Source of the DNA: Flavivirga jejuensis
GTDB taxonomy: Bacteria; Bacteroidota; Bacteroidia; Flavobacteriales; Flavobacteriaceae
NCBI RefSeq assembly: GCF_030540765.1
Contig: NZ_JAUOEL010000007.1
Span: forward strand, 175,794-239,793
DNA length: 64,000 nucleotides
Direction of reading: 5' to 3'
The translations under genes were made by a program, and so were the position numbers. Shown piece by piece: positions 56,054 to 64,000 of this stretch (position 1 is the stretch's first letter; each line of letters starts with the position of its first letter). Under the pieces are notes generated by a model that saw nothing but the letters and a program-made list of their open reading frames with translations, was not told the origin of the DNA and did not search any database.

Positions 56054-56110
56054 CCCACTCCGCAAAGTCTCCCGACTTAGCGGAAAATCAACAAACCAAG
56101 AATATAAAAC
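56054..56110. mobile_element. Left end of the island repeat fused to a transposase start
   Basis: CCCACTCCGCAAAGTCTCCC is followed by the left-half body AAATCAACAAACCAAGAATA, which runs straight into the TTG start of the RAYT relic at 56111. This shows that the left half of the 153-bp element is the upstream end of a RAYT transposase gene. Confidence 0.8.
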
Positions 56111-56499
56111 TTGAAAGAAGGTTACATTATACGAGATCAAGAAAATACACATTTTATTACTGCAACAGTAGTAGATTGGATAGATGTCTTTACACGAAAG
56201 TCTTATAAAGGTATTGTTATTGATTGTTTAGGGTTCTGCACAAAAAATAAAAGCATCCTTTTGTATGGTTATGTTATTATGAGCAATCATATACATATAA
56301 TCATTCAATCTAAAGATGGTAAACTATCAGATTTAATAAGAGATTAAAAAAAATTCACGGCTAAAAGCATATTAGAAAAAATTGAAAACGAACCCGAAAG
56401 TAGAAAAGAATGGATGCTAGAAAGATTTAAAAAAGTTACAGAAACGCATAACAGAAATACCAACCCGCTAGCGCGGAAATGTTTTCCGTGCCCGTAAAT
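56111..56499 (+). pseudogene. REP-associated tyrosine transposase (RAYT) relic 1
   Basis: The frame from a TTG at 56111 (KEGYIIRDQENTHFITATVVDWIDVFTRKSYKGI) reaches the HUH motif block YVIMSNHIHIIIQ, then LSDLIRD and a TAA. The same frame continues after the stop as KKFTAKSILEKIENEPESRKEWMLERFKK before diverging near 56460. RAYTs mobilise REP hairpins as single strands; His-x-His in NHIHI is the metal-binding pair. The catalytic Tyr region is missing. It is disabled by the internal stop and the lost C-terminus. Confidence 0.85.
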
Positions 56500-56585
56500 A
56501 AATAAAAGAAGGCTTTTGTAGTGAGGTGAAAGCTTCATATAATGGGTTATGTTTAAGATAATGAATCACGGATTAAAAATCCGTG
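56471..56585. repeat. Two short GC hairpins at the relic junction
   Basis: GCGCGGAAA/TTTTCCGTGC at 56471-56491 (one wobble) and CACGGAT-TAAAA-ATCCGTG at 56567-56585. They share the CACGGA/TCCGTG stem bases and lie at the junction between the transposase relic and the recombinase relic. Confidence 0.55.
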
Positions 56586-56863
56586 CTATTGGGTTATTTG
56601 AAGGACAAACAAGATGTAAATACAGTACCATTAGCATAAGAGCCATATTTAGAAAAGTCGTGAACGATACTAATTTGAACCCATGGGCAACAGTACATAC
56701 ATTGCGCCATTGGTTTGCAACACATTGTATTGAAAACAACATAAATATTCGTCATTGTTCGCCAAAAACGACAGAAATTTATACCACAACTATTGAAATT
56801 AACAATAAGACCATTATAAGTCCATTGGATACTTTATTAAAAAGTAATACATTGCATGTATAA
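56549..56863 (+). pseudogene. C-terminal remnant of a tyrosine recombinase
   Basis: The frame reads LFEGQTRCKYSTISIRAIFRK, then ATVHTLRHWFATHCIENNINIRH and SPKTTEIYT, ending SPLDTLL. HxLRHxFATH and the nucleophile Tyr in TTEIYT are the integrase signature. Between IR and HCSPKTTEIYT about 7 residues (the YIQxLLG turn) are deleted, and the N-terminal half is absent. Related full-length enzymes occur with mobile elements in Bacteroidota. It is non-functional as read. Confidence 0.8.
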
Positions 56864-56929
56864 ACGATATAACCACAATTGGATCACTATTTATTGTGGT
56901 TATACAATTGTTGTGCTTAATTTACCCAA

Positions 56930-57514
56930 ATGACCGAAAAGGAAGTAGAGAAAATAATTGATTCCAATAAAATTTTGTCCGATGACCTCGACAAAGATAA
57001 ATACTTCGGATTTTTTCCTGGAGTTGGAGTAACTCTTGCTTTTGGAATACTTTTATTACCTTTTATTACCGATAAAACATCTTTTAGTCCATTAATTAAA
57101 TGGATTGGACTTTTTGTTGGTTTATTACTGATTTTATTGACATATTTAAGTTTTAAAATCGAGAAAAAATTAAAATTAATCATCACTAATTTAGATAAAG
57201 AATCTAACCAACAAATTATTAAGGAATATTTTAAAAAACATAATATTCCATTGACAAAAAATTCAAATTACTACTCAACATTTCTACCGACATTATTTTA
57301 TAAAAAAGGTTTAAAACTCATAATTATACCTTGGAATAATAAAATCCTTTTCAACATTAGAACAATTGGGTTTGCAGTGGAAGGAGGAAGAATACCGTAC
57401 TCAATTGGAAAAATAATACAACAGAATAAGCTGACTAAAAACTTTAAAAAACTAAGCACAACATTGGTGGCTGTTGCACAACTACTTTTTTTGACTGAAT
57501 TAGGTTGTTTCTGA
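56930..57514 (+). CDS. Two-helix membrane protein of unknown function
   Basis: 194 residues. A charged N-terminus (TEKEVEKIIDSNKIL) is followed by two membrane helices (about 28-46 and 56-74), and then a soluble C-terminal part with FFKIE-type beta strands (LKLIIIPWNNKILFNIRTIGF). The last residues (TTLVAVAQLLFLTELGCF) look out of character and may reflect readthrough of a shortened C-terminus. No family is recognised. It lies between the recombinase relic and the second 153-bp element. Confidence 0.5.
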   Translation: MTEKEVEKIIDSNKILSDDLDKDKYFGFFPGVGVTLAFGILLLPFITDKTSFSPLIKWIGLFVGLLLILLTYLSFKIEKKLKLIITNLDKESNQQIIKEYFKKHNIPLTKNSNYYSTFLPTLFYKKGLKLIIIPWNNKILFNIRTIGFAVEGGRIPYSIGKIIQQNKLTKNFKKLSTTLVAVAQLLFLTELGCF

Positions 57515-57995
57515 GAACTTTAAAAATAATGAATATTGATAATCAACAACTTAACAATCGTTTGAAAATTAAAAACGCATGATTTCCTAAAAATTTTGAG
57601 TTGTGCAACAGTCACAATGACTATAAGTAATTACCCCCGCTCCGCAAAGTCTCCCGACTTAGCGGAACATTAATCAACCAAGAATATAGAATTAGAAAGA
57701 AGATTATAAAATATAATTAGTACTGAAAATAAAAGTTTTATATGAATATTTTTGAAATTATAGTGACCTCAAAGTCAGGAGACTTTGCGGAGTGATGAAT
57801 TGAAAATGAACAATTAAAAAAAATGGACACGACTAAAACCAAATAAAACTGCAGCTAACACCGTAAAATAATGCAGTAGTTGGTGCTTTATCAAAAGTTA
57901 ATGTAATTTTGTTTTGTTTGATTTTTATTCAGAAAATACTCACGCATAAAACGCGCTATTATTATACAAAACCATTGTAAGTAATTAAACAAAAA
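57515..57995. other. Spacer holding the second full 153-bp element
   Basis: 481 bases. Besides the element (57640-57792) it has a leader of about 200 bases before the polytopic membrane protein gene, with GCAGCTAACACCG...GTAGTTGGTGC dyad character near 57851-57889. No gene is seen. Confidence 0.5.
57640..57792. mobile_element. 153-bp REP/MITE-like element, copy 2
   Basis: Same length and organisation as the copy at 54705-54857: CTCCGCAAAGTCTCCCGACT left end, ATTAATCAACCAAGAATATA left half, AATTAGTACTGAAAATAAAA right half, and GGAGACTTTGCGGAG right end. Internal identity between the two copies is high, so both are recent. Confidence 0.88.
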
Positions 57996-58658
57996 ATGAA
58001 CAATAAATCTCTAATTATAAAGGCGATATTATTTTCCTTACCAAGTTTTTTCGTTTTACACTTAAACCAAGTAAATTTGGTACGCCTAATTATTATTGGG
58101 TTAAGCATGATTTACATAATATTTCAATTAGAATTATTGTTCTATCCGATATCCAATTATTTTTATCTCCATTCCAAAAATAATATTACTGAAAAATCTA
58201 AGGTTAAACATTTGAAAAAAATTCTGATATATTATTTTAAAATATTCCTCATTTTATTTAATCCTCTAATCGCCATTTATATAAGCAAACTTATTGATAA
58301 GACAATTCAACACATTTTGTTAAACAACTCAGAAAACATATTTCATGTCTTTTCTTCAATTATAATATCACTAATTGTTAGTTTTTTAATTCTGGCTTTT
58401 GAACGAAAATATCCCTTGCTAATTTATTCTTTTTGGTTTATTACAGCTCTTTTGTTAATACCGGTTGCCATTAATTTAATTGAAAACCCGCTTTTAATTA
58501 AAATTAGCGGTATAATTTTTTCCATAAGCTTTCTAGCTACAATCCTTCATCAAATAGATCTATTAATCCCTGAAAAATACCCAAAATATAATAAATCATG
58601 GGAGAGATTAACTGACTTTCTGTCTTTAGGGCTAGCAAAGCCAAAAAACATTAATTAA
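57996..58658 (+). CDS. Polytopic membrane protein of unknown function
   Basis: 220 residues with about six hydrophobic segments (near 7-25, 29-50, 70-93, 112-132, 138-158 and 165-187). A Lys-rich loop (NNITEKSKVKHLKK) lies between segments two and three. There are no recognisable transporter or enzyme motifs. It follows the second 153-bp element and precedes the left end of another, so it is another cargo gene of the island. Confidence 0.55.
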   Translation: MNNKSLIIKAILFSLPSFFVLHLNQVNLVRLIIIGLSMIYIIFQLELLFYPISNYFYLHSKNNITEKSKVKHLKKILIYYFKIFLILFNPLIAIYISKLIDKTIQHILLNNSENIFHVFSSIIISLIVSFLILAFERKYPLLIYSFWFITALLLIPVAINLIENPLLIKISGIIFSISFLATILHQIDLLIPEKYPKYNKSWERLTDFLSLGLAKPKNIN

Positions 58659-58726
58659 CTGCTCACACAACGTTAATCGTTGCGCAAAACCAACAAAATG
58701 ATAAAAAAGGAACTCTATAGCCCCCG

Positions 58727-59270
58727 CTCCGCAAAGTCTCTCAACTTAGTGGAACATTAATCAACCAAGAGTATAATGGTTACATTATATGAGATCAAGA
58801 AAAAATACATTTTATTACTGTAACAGTAGTAGCTTGGATAGATGTCTTTACACGAAAGTCTTATAAAGATATTGTTATTGATTGTTTAGGGTTCTGCACA
58901 AAAAATAAAGGCATGATTTTGTATGGTTATGTTATTATGAGCAATCATATACATATAATCATACAATCTAAAGACGGTAAACTATCAGATTTAATAAGAG
59001 ATTAAAAAAAATACAGCTAGAAGCATATTAGAAAAAATAGAAAACGAACCCGAAAGTAGAAGAGAATGGATGCTAGAAAGATTTAAAAAAGTTACAGAAA
59101 CGCATAAAATACCAACTATCAATTTTGGCATATGGAAATCATGTAGAGGAAATATATTTACACAAATTTATGTGATCTAAGTTAGGTTATATTCATTTAA
59201 ACCCTGTGCTGTGTGAGCTGAAATTATAGAAAAAGCTTCTTATTATAGGTATTTACGGAGCGGGAGGAAG
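58727..59270 (+). pseudogene. RAYT relic 2 with flanking REP ends
   Basis: It starts with the island left end (CTCCGCAAAGTCTCTCAACT) at 58727. A 13-base deletion then removes the start codon seen in relic 1, so coding similarity begins near 58775. It repeats the HIHIIIQ HUH block and the same TAA after LSDLIRD, has extra frameshifts, and continues to a C-terminal YYRYLRSG-like end. The last bases ATTTACGGAGCGGGAGG match the outer end sequence (ACTTTGCGGAGCGGG) imperfectly, so both ends of the element are present. Confidence 0.82.
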
Positions 59271-59581
59271 ATAAAAATTTATAAAGTCAATACTTTAACA
59301 AACAGAGTAAAGTAAGTTACTTTCCAATACAGAAAGTGACTTATTATTATTGTATTAGTGATACAAATTTGGCACAATAAAAATCCAAAACAATCAAACA
59401 AGAACAAAATACTTCGTCGATGACAAAAAAAATATTTTTACAAGTTTGATTTCCTGCGAGTACACTATCAAAAACAAAAAACCTGACAATTCGTGATGTC
59501 AGATTTTTTCTTCTTTCGTTATAGGTTTTATATTGAAAACATAAGGAATAATTGGTTTTCATCTCGATAATGATTTTGACT
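59271..59581. other. Island right edge and 3' spacer
   Basis: About 310 bases with no coding frame. A dyad AAGTTACTTTC/AAAGTGACTT (59313-59341) and the terminator at 59475-59509 are the only structures seen. Confidence 0.55.
59475..59509 (-). terminator. Intrinsic terminator of the amidase gene
   Basis: Stem CTGACA/TGTCAG (59483-59488 and 59497-59502) with an 8-base loop. T-runs lie on both strands (ATTTTTT on plus, GTTTTTTGTTTTT on minus). It is 80 bases downstream of the minus-strand amidase gene. Confidence 0.75.
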
Positions 59582-61099
59582 CTAAATCCCTGTTATATCA
59601 ATAAATTTTTGTCTTCTTGTTCTATTATTAACGCGTCCGTTATTGCCATCAATCTGCGTATTAAACGCCCCAATAATTTTAGTCATCGCCTGAGCATGAC
59701 TGTTGTTTCGACTCCTCAACCACAAGTAAAACGTGGGAAATGTTCCATCACTATGCCTACCTCCTATGTTGAAATGAGATAAAATCCCTGGTCTATTATG
59801 TCCTGTTGTATCCAATCCATATTGACTCCTCCATCCATCAAGCAAAAACAAATTTTCAGAATCAGCCGAAATTTGAGCTCCAGATACAGTCTCGTGATTT
59901 AAGGAAAGAAAATCACTAATAATAGCTAGACTAGGTTGGTTGACCAACCAATCTACCAAGGTGTTCAATGCCATAAGTTGTGGGTCGGTTGGTACAACAT
60001 ATCTTTGATGTTTTCTTAATCTTGGAGTGCCAGATTCAAAGCGATCTGAGTTATCATCTTGTGCACCATGAACCCTACGATTGTACTCTCTTTTGTTTTC
60101 TAATCTGTTGACCCAAGAATGTACCAAAGTTCTTTCAGAGTTATTGACGGAAGTACCAGGAACCCGATATCCTGATCTGCCATCAAACCAAACCGAATTT
60201 ACCACTTCAATTCCTATCGAAGAATCATTTCGTGGACCAGCATGACTAATCCTTTGAGCTATATCATAGTGTTGTGTGATACTTCCATCTGTATGTACAA
60301 CAAAATGAGCACCCAAGCTCTCAGCTCTATCTCGACCACTTTTGTTCCATGTATCAGGCGGATTACTTGGGTTATCAAAACGGAAACCTGCTGTTTCATG
60401 AATTACTATTTGAGTTATCTCATTGGATATCCTAAAGTCTTCTCGCCTACCGCCTATTAAACTATCAATATGATGTACGCGGTCATTGTTCCAATTCAAG
60501 AAATTAGGAACAGGCGCTTGAAACCCTACATCATTTAAAATGATTCTGTTTTCGTTTGAAGAACCTGCATTAATACCAGTCAATAATTGGACAAGTCTAT
60601 TTTGAGCTGCAACGGCTCCGTCTGAATTCATTTGATTCGTGCCATAATGTACAATACTCGTATAGTCATCATCATTTTCTCGAGTGACACAGGCCGTAAA
60701 ATGACCATTATCAATACGATCTACCCAATTATCCGAAGCCGTTTCTGAATCAATTGGTTCACTATCAAAATAAATAAAAAGTGCCGAAGGGTGGTCACTT
60801 CCACTCAAAGCTTGAACAATTGTCTCCTGGAAATTCTGGTCTGATTCTGCAATAAAAATACCCCTTATCAAACTTTGGGCGACTTCCGCCTCTGGATTTC
60901 CTCCAAATAATTGATTACCATCCATAATTTCTTCATAATTCAACAATCTATACTGATTGGATGAAGGATCCTCTACATAATACACCATAAGATGATCTCT
61001 GAGAAATGTACTAACATCTGATTGCTGCCCCCAAGCAATTATTGTAAAAAAGGAAAATACCATGAGGAGTGTTTTTTTGATATATATATACGTGTTCAT
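59582..61099 (-). CDS. Exported effector-like protein with shared N-terminal module and amidase_2 domain
   Basis: 505 residues. Signal peptide at 1-25 (ending GQQ). Residues about 28-176 form the module shared with the two genes upstream (MVYYVEDPSSNQYRLLN, LFIYFD, NGHFTACVT, VHYGTNQMNSDG). From about 220 follows a type-2 N-acetylmuramoyl-L-alanine amidase/AmpD domain: IVIHETAG (His234), RISHAGPRND (His286) and LSHFNIGGRHSDGTFPTF near the C-terminus. It should cleave peptidoglycan between muramate and the stem peptide. It lacks a T9SS tail. Its role could be cell-wall remodelling or attack on competitors. Confidence 0.85.
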   Translation of the reverse strand: MNTYIYIKKTLLMVFSFFTIIAWGQQSDVSTFLRDHLMVYYVEDPSSNQYRLLNYEEIMDGNQLFGGNPEAEVAQSLIRGIFIAESDQNFQETIVQALSGSDHPSALFIYFDSEPIDSETASDNWVDRIDNGHFTACVTRENDDDYTSIVHYGTNQMNSDGAVAAQNRLVQLLTGINAGSSNENRIILNDVGFQAPVPNFLNWNNDRVHHIDSLIGGRREDFRISNEITQIVIHETAGFRFDNPSNPPDTWNKSGRDRAESLGAHFVVHTDGSITQHYDIAQRISHAGPRNDSSIGIEVVNSVWFDGRSGYRVPGTSVNNSERTLVHSWVNRLENKREYNRRVHGAQDDNSDRFESGTPRLRKHQRYVVPTDPQLMALNTLVDWLVNQPSLAIISDFLSLNHETVSGAQISADSENLFLLDGWRSQYGLDTTGHNRPGILSHFNIGGRHSDGTFPTFYLWLRSRNNSHAQAMTKIIGAFNTQIDGNNGRVNNRTRRQKFIDITGI

Positions 61100-61146
61100 A
61101 ACTATTGTTTTTAATTAATATCTCTTTTGTGTTTTTCTGGTAGAAG

Positions 61147-62541
61147 TTAAGGCGTATGGCCAGAGAGGTTTAAATCTCTAATAATGTCCCATTTTTCTGC
61201 ACTCATACGTCTATTCCATTGCCACCACGCAATTGAAGGACTTGGTAGATGAGGTTCAGTAATATCTAGAAGCGCTTGAAACTGAGCTGTCGTTTTATTA
61301 GCGTCTGTTATGGCTCCAGAGGCTACCACTATCTTATTCCTAAAACCAAGACGTTCCCATGATTGTATTCCATTTTGTACGTAATCCCTCCTACGAGCAC
61401 TTACTGTAGCAGAAGATCTAGGTTCAAAAATCTCGTTTGCAGGAGCGTATAATTGAGGTACTCCAAAATCAGCCCGACTCATTTGCTTATGTGGAAATCG
61501 ATGCAGACTAGACCCAAAACTAGACACACCAACACTCAGATTTCGTTCATGCGCTTGTGCCAAGGTATAATCCATTAAAACTCGCATTTCGGATGATTTA
61601 TCACCGATATTCCAGGCAACCGCGTCATTATCATGTGCAACACCTTCGATATCTAAGATAATCCCATCTCCATCAACCCATTCAACCTTTTCAATAAGTT
61701 GATCCACAAAAGTCCGTATGCTATCTGGAGGGCTATTTGCCATGGGCCAACCCCAGACATATACTTGAGCATCTGAGACACTATCTTTAAAAGCCCCTAT
61801 ATATTCTTGAGTCAGTGTACGATTGGCATTTTTTGTATTCAGATTATGCCCTTGTCCATCTTGATTGGCTCCTTGGAAAGCAATCCAATTAATAGTATTT
61901 CGTTTTGCTCTGGAAGCAAAAGCACGTGCAGTGGGTTCAGCCCCTCTTAAGTTTTGAGTAAACATTCCTTTTCCTATAGGTATCCGCCGTACCACTTGAG
62001 CATTAGTACTATGTATGTTTTCGAGTAATGCTATGACTCGATTTTTAGCCAAGGCAAAACCATCTTCGTTCATTTGATTGGCACCAAAATGAATAATACC
62101 TGCATACTCATCTCCAGCCTCAACGGTGACACAGGACGTAAAGTGCCCATTTTCAATACAACTCGTCCAGTTTGCAGAGGCACTTGATTCATCTAGTGAC
62201 CCTTTATCAAAATAGATAAAAAGTGCCACAGGTGTGTTATAGCTTCTCAACCTCTCAATGACTTGCTGTTGAAAATCGACACCGGATTCAGGAATAAATA
62301 TTTCCCTAATCAATTGTTGTGCGATATCCATCTCTGGATTATTTCCAAATAATAACTCTCCAGATATGATTTCATTTGGATTTAACAATCTATACTGATC
62401 AGATGATGGCTCTTCCACATAATAAACCTTAAGATGATCTACTATATACGACTCTACACTAGAATCTTGACCTATTGACACCTTAGAATTCAATACAATT
62501 ATCAGAAGGCATATAAGCCTTAAATGTTTGGATACTTTCAT
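61147..62541 (-). CDS. Exported effector-like protein with shared N-terminal module and TIM-barrel domain
   Basis: 464 residues. Signal peptide 1-24 (ending SIGQ). The shared module (about 28-176) reads KVYYVEEPSSDQYRLLNPNEI, LFIYFD, NGHFTSCVT and IHFGANQMNEDG. From about 187 begins a (beta/alpha)-barrel: NTINWIAFQGANQ, VYVWGWPM, WVDGDGIILDIEG (acidic cluster 290-300), LSVGVSSFG, ADFGVPQLYAP and IAWWQWNR. The DIEG acid is placed like catalytic acids of GH18/GH25-like barrels, so a lysozyme or chitinase-like hydrolase is likely. No CBM or T9SS tail is seen. It is 47 bases upstream of the amidase gene. Confidence 0.78.
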   Translation of the reverse strand: MKVSKHLRLICLLIIVLNSKVSIGQDSSVESYIVDHLKVYYVEEPSSDQYRLLNPNEIISGELLFGNNPEMDIAQQLIREIFIPESGVDFQQQVIERLRSYNTPVALFIYFDKGSLDESSASANWTSCIENGHFTSCVTVEAGDEYAGIIHFGANQMNEDGFALAKNRVIALLENIHSTNAQVVRRIPIGKGMFTQNLRGAEPTARAFASRAKRNTINWIAFQGANQDGQGHNLNTKNANRTLTQEYIGAFKDSVSDAQVYVWGWPMANSPPDSIRTFVDQLIEKVEWVDGDGIILDIEGVAHDNDAVAWNIGDKSSEMRVLMDYTLAQAHERNLSVGVSSFGSSLHRFPHKQMSRADFGVPQLYAPANEIFEPRSSATVSARRRDYVQNGIQSWERLGFRNKIVVASGAITDANKTTAQFQALLDITEPHLPSPSIAWWQWNRRMSAEKWDIIRDLNLSGHTP

Positions 62542-62681
62542 AATTTTGAATTTTAAAATTGTCCTATGTTAATGAGATGAATTATTTCATCTGTGAACGA
62601 TTTACGTTCTTCAAAAATAGACTTACTTCTGTCCTTATAGCCACTAGTAAAATACAAGCGTTAGCGGGGTTGATTTTTAAT

Positions 62682-64000
62682 CTATTCTTGATTTATTTTC
62701 TTTGTAGTTGAGTTATTAAGTCTTTTTCTAAAAATTTCTATCCCTTTTTCAAGTCTAATTTTTGATTCTTTATTTAACCTTAAATAATCAAGATTTTGGT
62801 CTTCACCGTTAAGTATGTCCCAAAAATTATCAAACCCTATAACTCCAATTTCTCTAAAAAGTATGTGTATGTTACCTCTGGTAGAAGATTCTTCTTTCGT
62901 TAATTGAGTATCTCCATTCTTATCCTTGTATGTCTCTGAAAAAATTACAACTTGCATTTTTGTTTTTAGCATCCTTATCTGGGATGCTAAAATCACTTTT
63001 AAGTTTATACATAATAAACTTAGGCAATTTTTCCCCCGAAGACATACTTCTAATTTGCGAATTTCTAACCCCATCTCCCGAAACAATATTTCCATAAATA
63101 TCCAAAGAAGGTAACGCTTCTGAAACTTTTTGCAAGACACCATTAGTAGCCCCACTAGAGCAGTGATGAAAAATAATCTTAGTTCCAGGATCAAGATTTG
63201 CTTCTCTAAGAACCTCTATTAACTCATTACTATAATATCCTTTACGCCATGTTCTTGTACCTATAGCAACACGATCATTCCAACCGTGGCCAAAACTATG
63301 AATTATTTTAGGCTTAGATTCCAATAATTTTTGCAAACTCTTTTTTGTGGGTGCGTAAGCTCGTTTTACTTTATGATCTTTAGCTGCTTTTTTAGCATAC
63401 CCCTCAGAATTAGGATTAGAGGAGTCGTAAAGAAATAGAGGTTCTGGAATTATCGGGTCTTCTTTTACATCTATCCTATAATGCACCATTCTCCTTTCCG
63501 CTTGCTCCCCACTAATATCTGTATTACTCTCGGGAGACGTAAAACCTGATCCATTTAATAATTCTACTAGGCGATTTTGAGATGTTTCGAGACAATCTAT
63601 ATTGAGTTGATTGGCGCCATAATGCACCGCACTGGCATAGTCATCATTTTCTTCTCGTGTTAAACAAGGAGTAAAATGACCGCTCTCAATATAATCAGTC
63701 CAGTTGGCAGCTGCAATAACCTCATCTACAGGTTCACTATCAAAATAAATAAAAAGTGCTGATGGATCATCATTGTCGCGTAATGCACGCACAATACTTT
63801 CTTGAAAGTCCCCGTCTGAATTGGTATTATATATACTTCTTACTAGGCTTTGAGCTACTTGCATTTCAGCATTTCCACCAAAAAGTTCTCCACCATCAAT
63901 TATTTCATCGGGATTCAATAAAGTATATTGATCGGATTCTGGATCCTGCACATAATATACCATAAGGTTATCTCTCAGAAATGAACTCGTAGTCGATTCT
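62682..64000 (-). pseudogene. Third effector-like gene, caspase/CHAT-like domain, frameshifted, 5' end outside window
   Basis: The frame from base 64000 (SFLRDNLMVYYVQDPESDQYTLLNPDEI) carries the shared module, then from about residue 200 of the visible part HSFGHGWNDRVAIG and IIFHHCSSGATNG, a His/Cys pair placed as in clan CD peptidases. It stops early after SCNFFRDIQG at 62920. The other frame continues from 62957 as QVVIFSETYKDKNGDTQLTKE and on to 62682. One extra A in the run AAAAACAAAAA (minus strand, 62957-62967) accounts for it. The signal peptide lies beyond the window. Confidence 0.78.

Noticed and set aside
52906-59270. Classical integron
   Set aside because: No intact integron integrase. 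The repeats have transposon-like inverted ends and are linked to RAYT relics, not attC-type sites that I could define.
62926-63114. Plus-strand frame inside the third effector gene
   Set aside because: Antisense shadow of the frameshifted gene without start context.

Overview
The window comes from an AT-rich flavobacterium (phylum Bacteroidota), probably a marine, polysaccharide-degrading member of the Flavobacteriaceae. The signs are a type IX secretion (T9SS) type-B C-terminal domain next to a PorP/SprF protein, a GH16 enzyme with CBM6 modules and a T9SS tail, a formylglycine-type sulfatase, SGNH esterases, lipoprotein-rich operons and GTCATTC-type palindromic intergenic repeats. No rRNA, tRNA or CRISPR array was recognised.

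Layout. (1) 1-4781, minus strand: a surface/secretion cluster with a beta-helix exported protein, a T9SS type-B cargo protein, and a PorP/SprF-like outer-membrane protein whose C-terminus carries at least 14 copies of a 17-residue Ala-rich charged repeat and runs off the window. (2) 5317-15047, minus strand: carbohydrate catabolism, with a sialate-O-acetylesterase-like protein, a frameshifted ThuA-domain gene, a fusion of an SGNH esterase with an alpha/beta-hydrolase, a sulfatase and a GH30 enzyme. (3) 15048-22197: a repeat-rich stretch with a secreted tandem ABM-like protein, an AraC regulator and a GH16-CBM6x3 enzyme. (4) 22340-27954, minus strand: a likely copper-acquisition operon (Cys-rich exported small protein, YtkA/FixH-like lipoprotein, OprC/NosA-type TonB receptor with a CxxxM motif, MbnP-like and MbnH-like pair). 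(5) 28256-52631, minus strand: a near-complete cobalamin biosynthesis cluster of about 20 genes, most overlapping by 1-4 bases, with a cobalamin riboswitch in its middle (about 48513-48652).

Pathway logic of (5). CobA, CobI, CobJ-CobH, CbiG-CobM, CbiD, CobK, CobL and CobB build the corrin. Cobalt insertion looks doubly provided: CbiX for early insertion, and CobN plus a ChlI/ChlD-like ATPase for late insertion. A CobW GTPase and an NiCoT-like transporter supply metal. PduO, CobQ, CobD, CbiB and BluB provide adenosylation, amidation, the aminopropanol arm and the lower ligand. CobU/CobY, CobS and CobT are not in the window. A NadR-like P-loop kinase sits where a kinase would be expected.

(6) 52906-59270 is an accessory island. 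Cargo genes of unknown function (a membrane protein plus cupin pair, a coiled-coil membrane protein, a two-helix membrane protein, a polytopic membrane protein) are separated by copies of a 153-bp element with about 21-bp terminal inverted repeats. Decayed REP-associated tyrosine transposases and a decayed tyrosine recombinase lie among them. (7) 59582-64000, minus strand: three paralogous exported proteins share a roughly 150-residue N-terminal module of unknown function but carry unrelated C-terminal enzymes (peptidoglycan amidase, TIM-barrel hydrolase, caspase/CHAT-like His-Cys domain). This looks like a modular effector family and is the strongest candidate in the window for an undescribed system.
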